This document shows, piece after piece, positions 26,633 through 34,247 of a stretch of 64,000 bases of DNA. The DNA is from Sinorhizobium terangae (lineage in GTDB: Bacteria > Pseudomonadota > Alphaproteobacteria > Rhizobiales > Rhizobiaceae). Where the stretch lies: NCBI RefSeq assembly GCF_009601505.1, contig NZ_WITC01000036.1, forward strand, positions 62,001 to 126,000, in the 5' to 3' direction. Both the position numbers and the translations under genes were made by a program. The notes under the pieces are model-generated. The model was not told the DNA's origin. It made no database searches and was given only the letters and a program-made list of their open reading frames with translations. Every line of letters begins with the position of its first letter. The stretch's first letter is position 1.

Positions 26633-27946
26633 TCAGCCTTCCATACGCGGCTCCAGCCGTGCCTTCACGACCAGCGGGTTGATATAGGGCTCAAGTCCCT
26701 TGATCGTCGCCGTCAGCGCGCCACGCATCTGTTGCACGCTTTCGAGACCGGCGTCTATCATCGAGCGACGCATGTCGTCGTTGCCGAGCAGATAATTGAC
26801 GCCCTTGGCCAGCATCTCGACATCGCGCACGATCTTGGCGCTGCCGTTCTTGGCGAGCATCTGATAGGTTTCGCGGAAATTCTGGACATTGCCGCCGGAA
26901 AGTACCGCACAGCCAAGCATGGCCGGTTCCAGCGGATTCTGACCGCCTTCGGCGAAGAGCGACCGACCGACGAAGGCGACCTCGGTCAGGCGCAGATAGA
27001 GACCCATTTCGCCGATCGTGTCGCCGAGGAAAATATCGACGTCCGGCGTCAGCGGGTCGTTGCGCGTCCGCCGCGCGACCTTCAGTCGCCTGGCGATCAG
27101 TGCTGTCTCCACTGCATCGCAGCGCTCGGGGTGGCGCGGGACGATGATCGTCAGGAGACCGCTTCTATCCTTCAAGGCGCGGTGAACGGTCGCCGCGGCA
27201 TCCTCCTCGCCGTCGAAGGTTGAGATCGCCGCCCAGGTCTTGCGTGCTCCGATCTGCTGGCGATACTCCTTGAGCGCCTTCGGGTCATGCGGCGGAGCGT
27301 CGGTGTCGACCTTGAGGTTGCCGGACACCATGACCGGGAGTGCGCCGAGCGTGCGAAAGCGTTCCGCGTCCACTTCGGATTGCGCGATGACGAGCGCCAG
27401 GTTCTCGAAGAGAGCCTCTGCGAGCGAGGGCCGCTTTTTCCAGCGCGCGAAGGTCCGGTCCGAAAGGCGGCCGTTCACCAGGACCTGCGGAATGTGCCGG
27501 CTGCCGAGTTCGACAATGGTCATCGGCCAGATTTCCGATTCTGCAATGATCGCCAGATCCGGCTCCCAATAGTCGAGGAAGCGGCTCACTGCGGGCTTGC
27601 AATCGAGCGGCACATATTGGTGTACGACGGCAGAACCCAATCGCTCAGCGGCAACCCGGGCCGACGTCGTCGTACCGGTGGTCAGCACCACGGAGATGCC
27701 ACGGCGGCGGATTTCCTTGATCAGCGGTGTGACGGCGACCGTTTCGCCGACGCTCGCAGCATGGAACCAGACCAACGGTCCTTGCGGGCGCGGCGCGCTT
27801 GCATGGCCGTAGCGCTCGCGGCGGCGCGCCGGGTCCTCCTTGCCTTTCGCTGCGCGTATGGCGAGATACGACCAGGCCAGGGGATAGATCGCCGTCCCGA
27901 TCCAGCGATAGCTGGAAAGCGCTAGCCGTGCACGAAGGCTGCTCAT
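26633..27946 (-). CDS. waaA: 3-deoxy-D-manno-octulosonic acid transferase (Kdo transferase)
   Basis: This 437-residue GT-B glycosyltransferase attaches Kdo residues to lipid IVA at the inner membrane. An N-terminal hydrophobic anchor (YRWIGTAIYPLAWSYLAI) precedes the conserved motif WFHAASVGETVAV and the catalytic region SEIWPMTI. Later blocks TTGTTTSARVAAERL and the C-terminal FAEGGQNPLEPA are typical of KdtA/WaaA. The frame is open upstream, but MSSLRARLAL at 27946 is the expected start. It sits between the DUF4170 gene (91 bases upstream) and the HAD gene. Confidence 0.95.
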   Translation of the reverse strand: MSSLRARLALSSYRWIGTAIYPLAWSYLAIRAAKGKEDPARRRERYGHASAPRPQGPLVWFHAASVGETVAVTPLIKEIRRRGISVVLTTGTTTSARVAAERLGSAVVHQYVPLDCKPAVSRFLDYWEPDLAIIAESEIWPMTIVELGSRHIPQVLVNGRLSDRTFARWKKRPSLAEALFENLALVIAQSEVDAERFRTLGALPVMVSGNLKVDTDAPPHDPKALKEYRQQIGARKTWAAISTFDGEEDAAATVHRALKDRSGLLTIIVPRHPERCDAVETALIARRLKVARRTRNDPLTPDVDIFLGDTIGEMGLYLRLTEVAFVGRSLFAEGGQNPLEPAMLGCAVLSGGNVQNFRETYQMLAKNGSAKIVRDVEMLAKGVNYLLGNDDMRRSMIDAGLESVQQMRGALTATIKGLEPYINPLVVKARLEPRMEG

Positions 27947-28037
27947 GAATACGCGCCCTCGCCCATGTGCCACCTGACACGGATGTCATGCACAGTCCGG
28001 GGGCAGGCACGCCGTGCGCGTCCGAATGACATCGACA

Positions 28038-28274
28038 TCAATCATTTTCCGGATCGAGCAGCCGATGCATATGAACGATGAAATAACGCATATGGGCGTT
28101 GTCGACCGTCATCTGCGCCTTGGCCTTCCAAGCGGCATGAGCGCTGTCGTAGTCGGGAAAGATGCCGACGATGTCGAGCTTGTCCAAATCCCGGAAGTGG
28201 ACGTCGGTAAGCGTCGTCAGCTCGCCACCGAAGACGAGATGCAAACGTTGCTTTTTCGCGGATTCTTGAGCCAT
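28038..28274 (-). CDS. DUF4170 domain protein
   Basis: This 78-residue soluble protein (HLVFGGELTTLTDVHFRDLD ... AHMRYFIVHMHRLLDPE) belongs to the small alphaproteobacterial family DUF4170. Members almost always lie between a CysQ/IMPase-like gene and waaA, exactly as here. Its function is unknown, and the conserved position suggests a link to Kdo/LPS assembly. The ATG at 28274 was chosen over the open upstream frame. Confidence 0.87.
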   Translation of the reverse strand: MAQESAKKQRLHLVFGGELTTLTDVHFRDLDKLDIVGIFPDYDSAHAAWKAKAQMTVDNAHMRYFIVHMHRLLDPEND

Positions 28275-28328
28275 CGTAATTCCATTTATTCTTGAAGGGT
28301 GTTGATTTGCGGCATTCGCCTCCAAAGG

Positions 28329-29147
28329 TCAATGGGGCTCCAACGGGCGGGAGGCGGCAAGCAAAGCCGGCAGCGCCTGCCTCGAACCCGCGCCAAGAAT
28401 GCCGTGCGTGACAATGGGGCGATTGTAGGACAGAGGCAGGCCGTCCAGCCCGCAAAGCGCACCGCCTGCCCGCGCAAGAATGAGGTCGGCAGCGGCAAGA
28501 TCCCAGTCATGCGAGTTCTTCTTGACGATGGTTCCGTCGATCCGTCCGTCCGCGATCATCGCCAGCCGGTAGGCAAGCGATGGCACATGCTGAACGCGCA
28601 CAATTTCTTCGCGGTAGGGCGAAGCCAGCTTGCCGACCAGATCCTCCGCCATCGCAACCTTCAGCGTCTCCTCGCGCTCGGGCACGCGCACGGCGATCGC
28701 GGTTCCGTTCTTCAGCGCCTCGCCGTCGCGGATGGCCTGAAATACCTCGCCGAGCGCCGGCGCATAAAGCGCGGCCGCAACTGGCTGGCCCCGATGGACG
28801 ACGGCGACGCTCACACACCAAAGTTCACGGCCAGCGATGAAGGCACGCGTTCCATCGATCGGATCGACCACGAACACGCTCTCCCGGGAAAGGCGGCTCT
28901 CGTCATCATCGGTCTCCTCGGAAAGCCAGCCATAATCGGGTCGGGCACCCAGCAACCTTCCCTTGAGGATGTCGTTGGCGGCGAGGTCCGCCTCGCTCAC
29001 CGGCGAGCGGCCCTCGTTCTTCCAGCGCACGTCAAAGGTCTTGCGAAAATATCCGAGCGCGGTGTCGCCTGCGGCGATCGCCGCAGCGAGGATCAGCTCA
29101 AGGTCCTCGCTCCAGGCAGGCGTGAACGGTCGGGCTGTTTCTGACAT
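28329..29147 (-). CDS. Inositol monophosphatase-family phosphatase, CysQ-like (3'(2'),5'-bisphosphate nucleotidase)
   Basis: This 272-residue Mg2+-dependent, Li+-sensitive phosphatase family member has the motifs WLSEETDDDE (metal-binding Glu), VVDPIDGTRAF (about residue 95) and HDWDLAAADLILARAGG (about 215). The sequence is closest in feel to CysQ-type enzymes that remove the 3' phosphate from PAP, but inositol-1-phosphate or other substrates are possible. It heads the DUF4170-waaA-HAD-lpxK set. A RIME copy separates it from pmbA upstream. Confidence 0.88.
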   Translation of the reverse strand: MSETARPFTPAWSEDLELILAAAIAAGDTALGYFRKTFDVRWKNEGRSPVSEADLAANDILKGRLLGARPDYGWLSEETDDDESRLSRESVFVVDPIDGTRAFIAGRELWCVSVAVVHRGQPVAAALYAPALGEVFQAIRDGEALKNGTAIAVRVPEREETLKVAMAEDLVGKLASPYREEIVRVQHVPSLAYRLAMIADGRIDGTIVKKNSHDWDLAAADLILARAGGALCGLDGLPLSYNRPIVTHGILGAGSRQALPALLAASRPLEPH

Positions 29148-29203
29148 TCAACTCCATACGCGCAAGACCTTCCCGCGCGCCTCAATGTTGGCGGAACACC
29201 CCG

Positions 29204-29310
29204 CCACAGCTCCGCGCGTCTCATCAGACGCGCAAAAAACGCTGTAGCACTTTGAATTGCTGCCTGTCTTTGTCCTCAAATCGGGGTCGATTTAAGGAGG
29301 CATGCAGTAG
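29204..29310 (-). repeat. RIME-type repeat, copy 4 (inverted)
   Basis: A complete two-palindrome unit in minus orientation starts near ccacagctccgcgcgtc and ends at catgcagtag. It ends 3 bases before the pmbA stop codon. Confidence 0.85.
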
Positions 29311-29313
29311 CGA

Positions 29314-30660
29314 TCAGGTTCCGGCGAGCGTCATGCCTTCGATGGCAAGGGTCGGCGCAGCAATGCCGAATTTCCTGTCGATATCATCGGCAGGCGTCAA
29401 AGCCATGAACATCTGCTTGAGATTGGAAGCAATCGTTACCTCGGATACGGGAAAGGTGATCTCGCCATTCTCGATCCAGAAACCGGAAGCGCCGCGGCTA
29501 TATTCGCCCGTCACCATGTTGACGCCCTGGCCGATGAGCTCGGTGACGTAGAAACCCGTCCCGACGCTCTTTATCAGGTCGTCGCGCGAGATCGTTCCGG
29601 GCTCCAGGGCGAGATTGGTCGAGGCGGGATTAACCGTCGGGCCGCCGCGAACGCCGCGTCCATTGGTTTCGAGCCCCAACTCCATGGCCGCTGAGGTCGA
29701 CAGGAACCAATGCCGCAGCACACCGTCCTCGACCATCGACAGTTTCGATCCGCTCACCCCCTCGCCATCGAAGGGGCGCGACGAGGCGCCGCGGACGATC
29801 AGCGGATCATCGGTCACTTCGATGCCGGCCTTCATGATCTGCTTGCCCATCATGTCGCGCAGGAAGCTCGTCTTGCGCGCCACCGATGCGCCGTTGATCG
29901 CACCCGCCAGATGACCGACGAAACCGCGCGCAATGCGCGGGTCGAAAACGACAGTGACGTTCTTTGCGGTCGGAACCTGGCGCGGGTTGAGGCGCGCGAC
30001 CGCCCGTTCGCCAGCGACGCGGCCAATGTCCTCGGCCGTTCGCAAATCATCGAAATAGAGGCGGCTGTCGAAATCGTAGTCGCGTTCCATCTTCGTGCCC
30101 TCGCCGGCAATGGCGCTGACGGAGCGGCCGAAGCGAGTTGCCATGTAGGAGCCCGAGAAGCCATGCGAGGTAGCCAGAACGAGTCCGCCCATGCCGGCCG
30201 AAGCACCGGCACCGCTTGAGTTGGTGACGCCGAAGACGGCAAGGGCCGCCTCCTCGGCGGCAAGTGCAGCCTCGGTCAAGGCTTCGGTCGATACCTCGCT
30301 GCCATCGAAGAGATCGAGGTCCGGGTAGGATGTCGCAAGCCGGCCGGAGTCAGCAAGGGATGCGTATGGGTCCTCGGGCGAGGCCTTGGCCATAGCGACC
30401 GCACGCTCGGCAAGCACCTTTAAATCGAAGCCGGGATTTGCCGAGACACTTGCGACCCGGCGCCCGACGAAGACTCTCAGCGAAAAGTCATCGCTTTCGG
30501 AGGCTTCCGTCGCTTCGACCTTGCCGAGCCGCACAGAAACCGAGCGGGAGCGGCCCCGTACGACCACCGCATCCGCAGAGTCCGCGCCGGCCCGGCGCGC
30601 GAGTTCAACGAGCTCGGCGGCTTGCTTCTCCAAAGCAGCGGAATCGATCATCTCAGACAT
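29314..30660 (-). CDS. pmbA: PmbA/TldE subunit of the TldD/TldE peptidase
   Basis: This is a 448-residue protein of the U62/TldD-PmbA family. The paired TldD carries the zinc-binding HExxxH site; this protein lacks it, as expected for the TldE/PmbA partner. Family blocks include LRVFVGRRVASVSANPGF, ASSRPFDGEGVSGSKLSM and YSRGASGFWIENGEITFPVS near the C-terminus. The complex degrades unfolded peptides and matures peptide antibiotics such as microcins. The partner tldD is not in the window. The ATG at 30660 has AGG about 10 bases ahead. Confidence 0.93.
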   Translation of the reverse strand: MSEMIDSAALEKQAAELVELARRAGADSADAVVVRGRSRSVSVRLGKVEATEASESDDFSLRVFVGRRVASVSANPGFDLKVLAERAVAMAKASPEDPYASLADSGRLATSYPDLDLFDGSEVSTEALTEAALAAEEAALAVFGVTNSSGAGASAGMGGLVLATSHGFSGSYMATRFGRSVSAIAGEGTKMERDYDFDSRLYFDDLRTAEDIGRVAGERAVARLNPRQVPTAKNVTVVFDPRIARGFVGHLAGAINGASVARKTSFLRDMMGKQIMKAGIEVTDDPLIVRGASSRPFDGEGVSGSKLSMVEDGVLRHWFLSTSAAMELGLETNGRGVRGGPTVNPASTNLALEPGTISRDDLIKSVGTGFYVTELIGQGVNMVTGEYSRGASGFWIENGEITFPVSEVTIASNLKQMFMALTPADDIDRKFGIAAPTLAIEGMTLAGT

Positions 30661-30810
30661 GATTTGGCCTTTCATTCCTGCCCCATTTATTGTGCACTGA
30701 ACCATGCATCAAGGGTATCTTCGTGATTCCCCGCCCCAGCATCCAAATGATATCCGGCAAAAGCCCTGCATGCAGGGCCCGCAGCAGCCGTGACAGCGAG
30801 AGCATCGAGC

Positions 30811-32670
30811 ATGCAGACGACATCGTTTCTCTATACCCAGGCGCTCATGCTGCTCGGCGGCGCCGTGCTCGCGGCACCGCTCTTCAAGCGCCTGGGGCTC
30901 GGCACGATACTCGGCTATCTCGCAGCCGGCATCCTGATCGGCCCGGTCGCGCAACGGATTACCGAGGGAGAGGAGATCCTGCACGTTTCGGAACTCGGGG
31001 TCGTGTTCCTGCTCTTCATCATCGGTTTGGAATTGAAGCCTTCGCGCCTGTGGCAGATGCGGCGCGACATCTTCGGACTGGGTGCTGCGCAGGTTGTCCT
31101 GACCGGCCTCGCTCTCTCCTCCCTGATCGCATTCGCCGGCCTTCTCGAATGGAGGGGAAGCATCATTGCCGGTTTCGGGCTTGCGCTCTCGTCGACGGCC
31201 TTCGCAATGCAGATCCTCGACGAGAGTAACGATACCAATACGCGCTACGGCCAGCGCGCCTTCTCCATCCTGCTCCTGCAGGATCTGGCGATCGTTCCGC
31301 TGCTCGCCCTCATCCCCTTGCTGGCAGCGCAAGCTCCGGAAGACGCGACGACGCCATTTCAGGACTTCGCGATTGCGGTCAGCGCCATCGCCATTCTCTT
31401 CTTTGCGGGCCGTTATCTGCTCAATCCGCTCTTCCAGGTGATCGCCCGCACCGGAGCGCGCGATGTCATGATCGCGGCCGCCCTTCTCGTCGTCATGGGC
31501 GCGGCGACATTGATGCAGCTTGCCGGTCTTTCGATGGCGATGGGTGCCTTTCTCGCCGGCGTGCTCCTGGCGGAATCGTCCTATCGCCATGAACTCGAAG
31601 CCGACATCGAACCCTTTCGCGGTATCCTCCAGGCGCTGTTCTTCATGGCCGTCGGCCTGTCTCTGGAACTCGGCGTCATCGTCGAAAACTATCTCCTGAT
31701 CATCGTTGCAGTGCCGTTGCTGATGCTGGTGAAGAGCCTCGTGCTCTATTGGCTTTGCCGCATCACCGGCTCCCGCCACAACGACGCGCTGCGCATCGGC
31801 CTTCTTCTGCCCCAGGGCGGCGAATTCGGCTTCGTGCTTTTCACCGCGGCGGCCGCTGCGGGGGTCTTTTCACAGGGAACCTCGTCGCTGCTCGTCGCCA
31901 TCGTAACGCTCTCGATGGCGCTCACCCCCGTCGCGGCGATGCTCTCCAAGCGCTTGATGCACGAGCAGGACGAGTTGGCCGATGAGATCGAGGAGGACTT
32001 CGAGGGTGCCGGCGCCGACGTGCTGATGATCGGCTTTTCCCGTTTCGCCCAGATTGCCTCACAGATCCTGCTCGCCGGCGGCCGCGACGTGACCATTATC
32101 GATCACTCCGCCGCGCGCGTGCGCCAGGCCGCAACCTTCGGCTTCCGCATCTATTTCGGCGACGGTACCCGGCTCGACGTGCTGAGAGCCGCAGGCATCG
32201 AGCGCGCGAAGCTCGTTGCGGTCTGCACGCAGAAGAAGGAAACCACGGACAGGATCATCAGCCTTGTCCAGGCCGAGTACCCGAACGCCCGCATCTTCGC
32301 CCGCTCCTACGACCGGCTGCACACACTGGAACTGCGTGCCAGGGGCGTCGATTACGAACTGCGCGAGACCTTCGAATCCGGCCTGCTCTTCGGTCGCAAG
32401 ACGCTGGAAGCACTGGGCGTTGGCGACGACGAAGCAATCGCCATCATGGACGACATCCGCCGTCGCGACGAAGCGCGCCTCGTTCTGCAAGAAGCCGAGG
32501 GCATCTCCGCGGGCCGCGACATGCTGCACTCGCGGCCGGTGAGGCCCGAGCCGTTGGTCAAGCCGAAGCGCGAAGTCAATCACTCCGCCGACACCGAGGA
32601 GCGGATCCTGCCGAGCCTTCCGGCCGAGGACCCGCCGCAGAAGGACGAGACGCTGGCGCAGACCGACTGA
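30811..32670 (+). CDS. Monovalent cation:proton antiporter, CPA2 family (KefB/KefC-like)
   Basis: This 619-residue inner-membrane protein has an Na+/H+-exchanger-type domain of about 12 helices (residues about 5-385). A TrkA-N/RCK nucleotide-binding domain follows (about 405-520; DVLMIGFSRFAQIASQILLAGG, with a modified glycine-rich loop), then a charged C-terminal tail. This build is that of glutathione-gated K+ efflux systems and the related YbaL. It meets the patatin gene tail to tail with 14 bases between. No KefF/KefG ancillary oxidoreductase lies beside it. The ATG at 30811 (MQTTSFLYTQ) is the family start. Confidence 0.92.
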   Translation: MQTTSFLYTQALMLLGGAVLAAPLFKRLGLGTILGYLAAGILIGPVAQRITEGEEILHVSELGVVFLLFIIGLELKPSRLWQMRRDIFGLGAAQVVLTGLALSSLIAFAGLLEWRGSIIAGFGLALSSTAFAMQILDESNDTNTRYGQRAFSILLLQDLAIVPLLALIPLLAAQAPEDATTPFQDFAIAVSAIAILFFAGRYLLNPLFQVIARTGARDVMIAAALLVVMGAATLMQLAGLSMAMGAFLAGVLLAESSYRHELEADIEPFRGILQALFFMAVGLSLELGVIVENYLLIIVAVPLLMLVKSLVLYWLCRITGSRHNDALRIGLLLPQGGEFGFVLFTAAAAAGVFSQGTSSLLVAIVTLSMALTPVAAMLSKRLMHEQDELADEIEEDFEGAGADVLMIGFSRFAQIASQILLAGGRDVTIIDHSAARVRQAATFGFRIYFGDGTRLDVLRAAGIERAKLVAVCTQKKETTDRIISLVQAEYPNARIFARSYDRLHTLELRARGVDYELRETFESGLLFGRKTLEALGVGDDEAIAIMDDIRRRDEARLVLQEAEGISAGRDMLHSRPVRPEPLVKPKREVNHSADTEERILPSLPAEDPPQKDETLAQTD

Positions 32671-32684
32671 CAGGGGCCTCGCCC

Positions 32685-33569
32685 TCAGCCGATCTCCTTC
32701 CAGCTCTCGATCCGCTCGGAAAGCGCACGCTTGAATTGCTCCTTGGTACTTGCCGTCGCGGCCAGGACCTCGTGGGCGCGCAGGAAATCGAGAACCCGGA
32801 AGCGCCCGACATCGGGACGCATCAATATGTCGGGCGCGCCGTCTTTCATTTTCATCGCAATGATGGATTGCATCATCAATTGGCTCGTGCCGAACAGGCT
32901 GTCGATCCGGCTCGGTATCGTTCGCCCGTCGCCATCCGGACCACCGACGACATCGATAGCGACCAGAATATTCGCCAGGCCGCGTAAGTGATCGAATGGG
33001 ATCGGATTGTAGATGCCGCCGTCGATCATGACTCGGCCATCGATCTTCACCGGCATGAATACGGCCGGCAGGGCAGCGGAGGCGGCAAGCGCCTTACGCA
33101 GGTCACCGCTTTCACAAACGCGTTCTGTTTGACCGTAGTAGTCCGTCGCCGTGACCTTCAGCGGGATCAACAGATCGGAAAAGCGGCTGGGAATCGCTTC
33201 GGGCAGAAAGGCGTTCAGGACGCGCTCAATGTTGAACCGGCCGAAATGGAGCCCGTTCGACACCGCCTCGGAAAGGGTCGTCGGCCTCAGTCGCCACAGC
33301 CGGTTGAGCACTTCGCCGCGATGGCCGACGGTCGACAGCACATGGTGCCGGATCTCCTCCCCGCGCATCCCGGCCGCCATGCCGGCGCCCATGAGCGCAC
33401 CGATCGACGAGCCAGCGATCGCCACGGGCCGGATGCCCATCTCGTCGAGGGCCTCGATGATGTGGATATGTGCAAGTCCCCGCGCGCCTCCGCCTCCGAG
33501 CGCCAAGGCAACCGAGGGGCTCTGCCCCGCGGTCGGTTGCACGACTTCAGACAAGGTATCCTTCCGCAT
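32685..33569 (-). CDS. Patatin-like phospholipase
   Basis: This is a 294-residue bacterial patatin/RssA-like serine hydrolase. The oxyanion motif ALGGGGARGLAHI (near residue 25), the nucleophile elbow GSSIGALMGAG (Ser near 58) and the catalytic Asp in VMIDGGIYNPIP (near 185) are all present. No signal peptide is visible, so it is probably a cytoplasmic or membrane-associated lipid acyl hydrolase. It has its own position between convergent kef and the rsmD group. The first in-frame codon upstream is GTG (33572), followed directly by the ATG used here. Confidence 0.9.
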   Translation of the reverse strand: MRKDTLSEVVQPTAGQSPSVALALGGGGARGLAHIHIIEALDEMGIRPVAIAGSSIGALMGAGMAAGMRGEEIRHHVLSTVGHRGEVLNRLWRLRPTTLSEAVSNGLHFGRFNIERVLNAFLPEAIPSRFSDLLIPLKVTATDYYGQTERVCESGDLRKALAASAALPAVFMPVKIDGRVMIDGGIYNPIPFDHLRGLANILVAIDVVGGPDGDGRTIPSRIDSLFGTSQLMMQSIIAMKMKDGAPDILMRPDVGRFRVLDFLRAHEVLAATASTKEQFKRALSERIESWKEIG

Positions 33570-33610
33570 CACGCTCGTCTCCGCTCATCCGACGGGCACC
33601 CGATCGGCCG

Positions 33611-33680
33611 CTTTAGCACGTCGAACTGCTACACGATTTTGTCCTTAAATCGATTCCGATTTAAGGGAATCATGCAGTAG
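33611..33680 (-). repeat. RIME-type repeat, copy 5 (truncated)
   Basis: Only palindrome 1 and the first part of the linker/palindrome 2 remain, in minus orientation. It ends exactly at the last base before the rsmD stop codon (33681). Confidence 0.75.
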
Positions 33681-34241
33681 TCACTCGCCGCGGAATCGGT
33701 AGAAATGCATCCGCGTGTCGCCAAAAACGCGCACATCAAGCAGCTCGAACTCTGCCGGCAGCCGCGGCTCAATGTCGGCCCGTTCCTCGAGAATTGCCAG
33801 AGCGCCGGGGACGAGCCACTTGCCCGCAGCGGCCGCCGCAAGTGCACGCTCGCCGAGCCCCTTGGCATAGGGCGGATCTGCAAAAACCAGATGAAACGGC
33901 TCCATCGTCCCGACCGGCCCAAGATCGGTGGCGTCGCGACGGAAAATCTTGGCGCGCCCCTGAAGTCCGAGCGTCTCGATATTCACCCGGAGCAGCCCCC
34001 TGCCCTCGACACCCTGCTCGACGAAGAGCGCCTGCCGACAGCCGCGCGACAAGGCCTCGAGGCCGACCGCACCGGTACCAGCAAAGAGATCGAGCACGCG
34101 GGTGCCGTCGAGCGCTTCCGGATAGGCGTGGCTCAAGATATTGAACAGGCTTTCACGCGTCCGATCGGTCGTCGGACGGATATCGTTGGACTTGGGCGTG
34201 GCCAGGACGCGGCCGCGAAACTCTCCCCCGACGATCCGCAA
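33681..34241 (-). CDS. rsmD: 16S rRNA (guanine(966)-N(2))-methyltransferase
   Basis: This 186-residue class I SAM methyltransferase modifies G966 of 16S rRNA. The N-terminal MRIVGGEFRGRVL and RPTTDRTRESLFNIL are hallmark RsmD sequences. The SAM loop is VLDLFAGTGAVGLEALSRG, and the catalytic motif is FADPPYAKG. Translation appears to start at TTG (34241-34239), 6 bases after the stop of the pseudouridine synthase; GGGGAAG lies about 11 bases upstream. Translational coupling would explain the weak start codon. The gene pair modifies ribosomal RNA. Confidence 0.93.
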   Translation of the reverse strand: MRIVGGEFRGRVLATPKSNDIRPTTDRTRESLFNILSHAYPEALDGTRVLDLFAGTGAVGLEALSRGCRQALFVEQGVEGRGLLRVNIETLGLQGRAKIFRRDATDLGPVGTMEPFHLVFADPPYAKGLGERALAAAAAGKWLVPGALAILEERADIEPRLPAEFELLDVRVFGDTRMHFYRFRGE

Positions 34242-34247
34242 GGCCGA

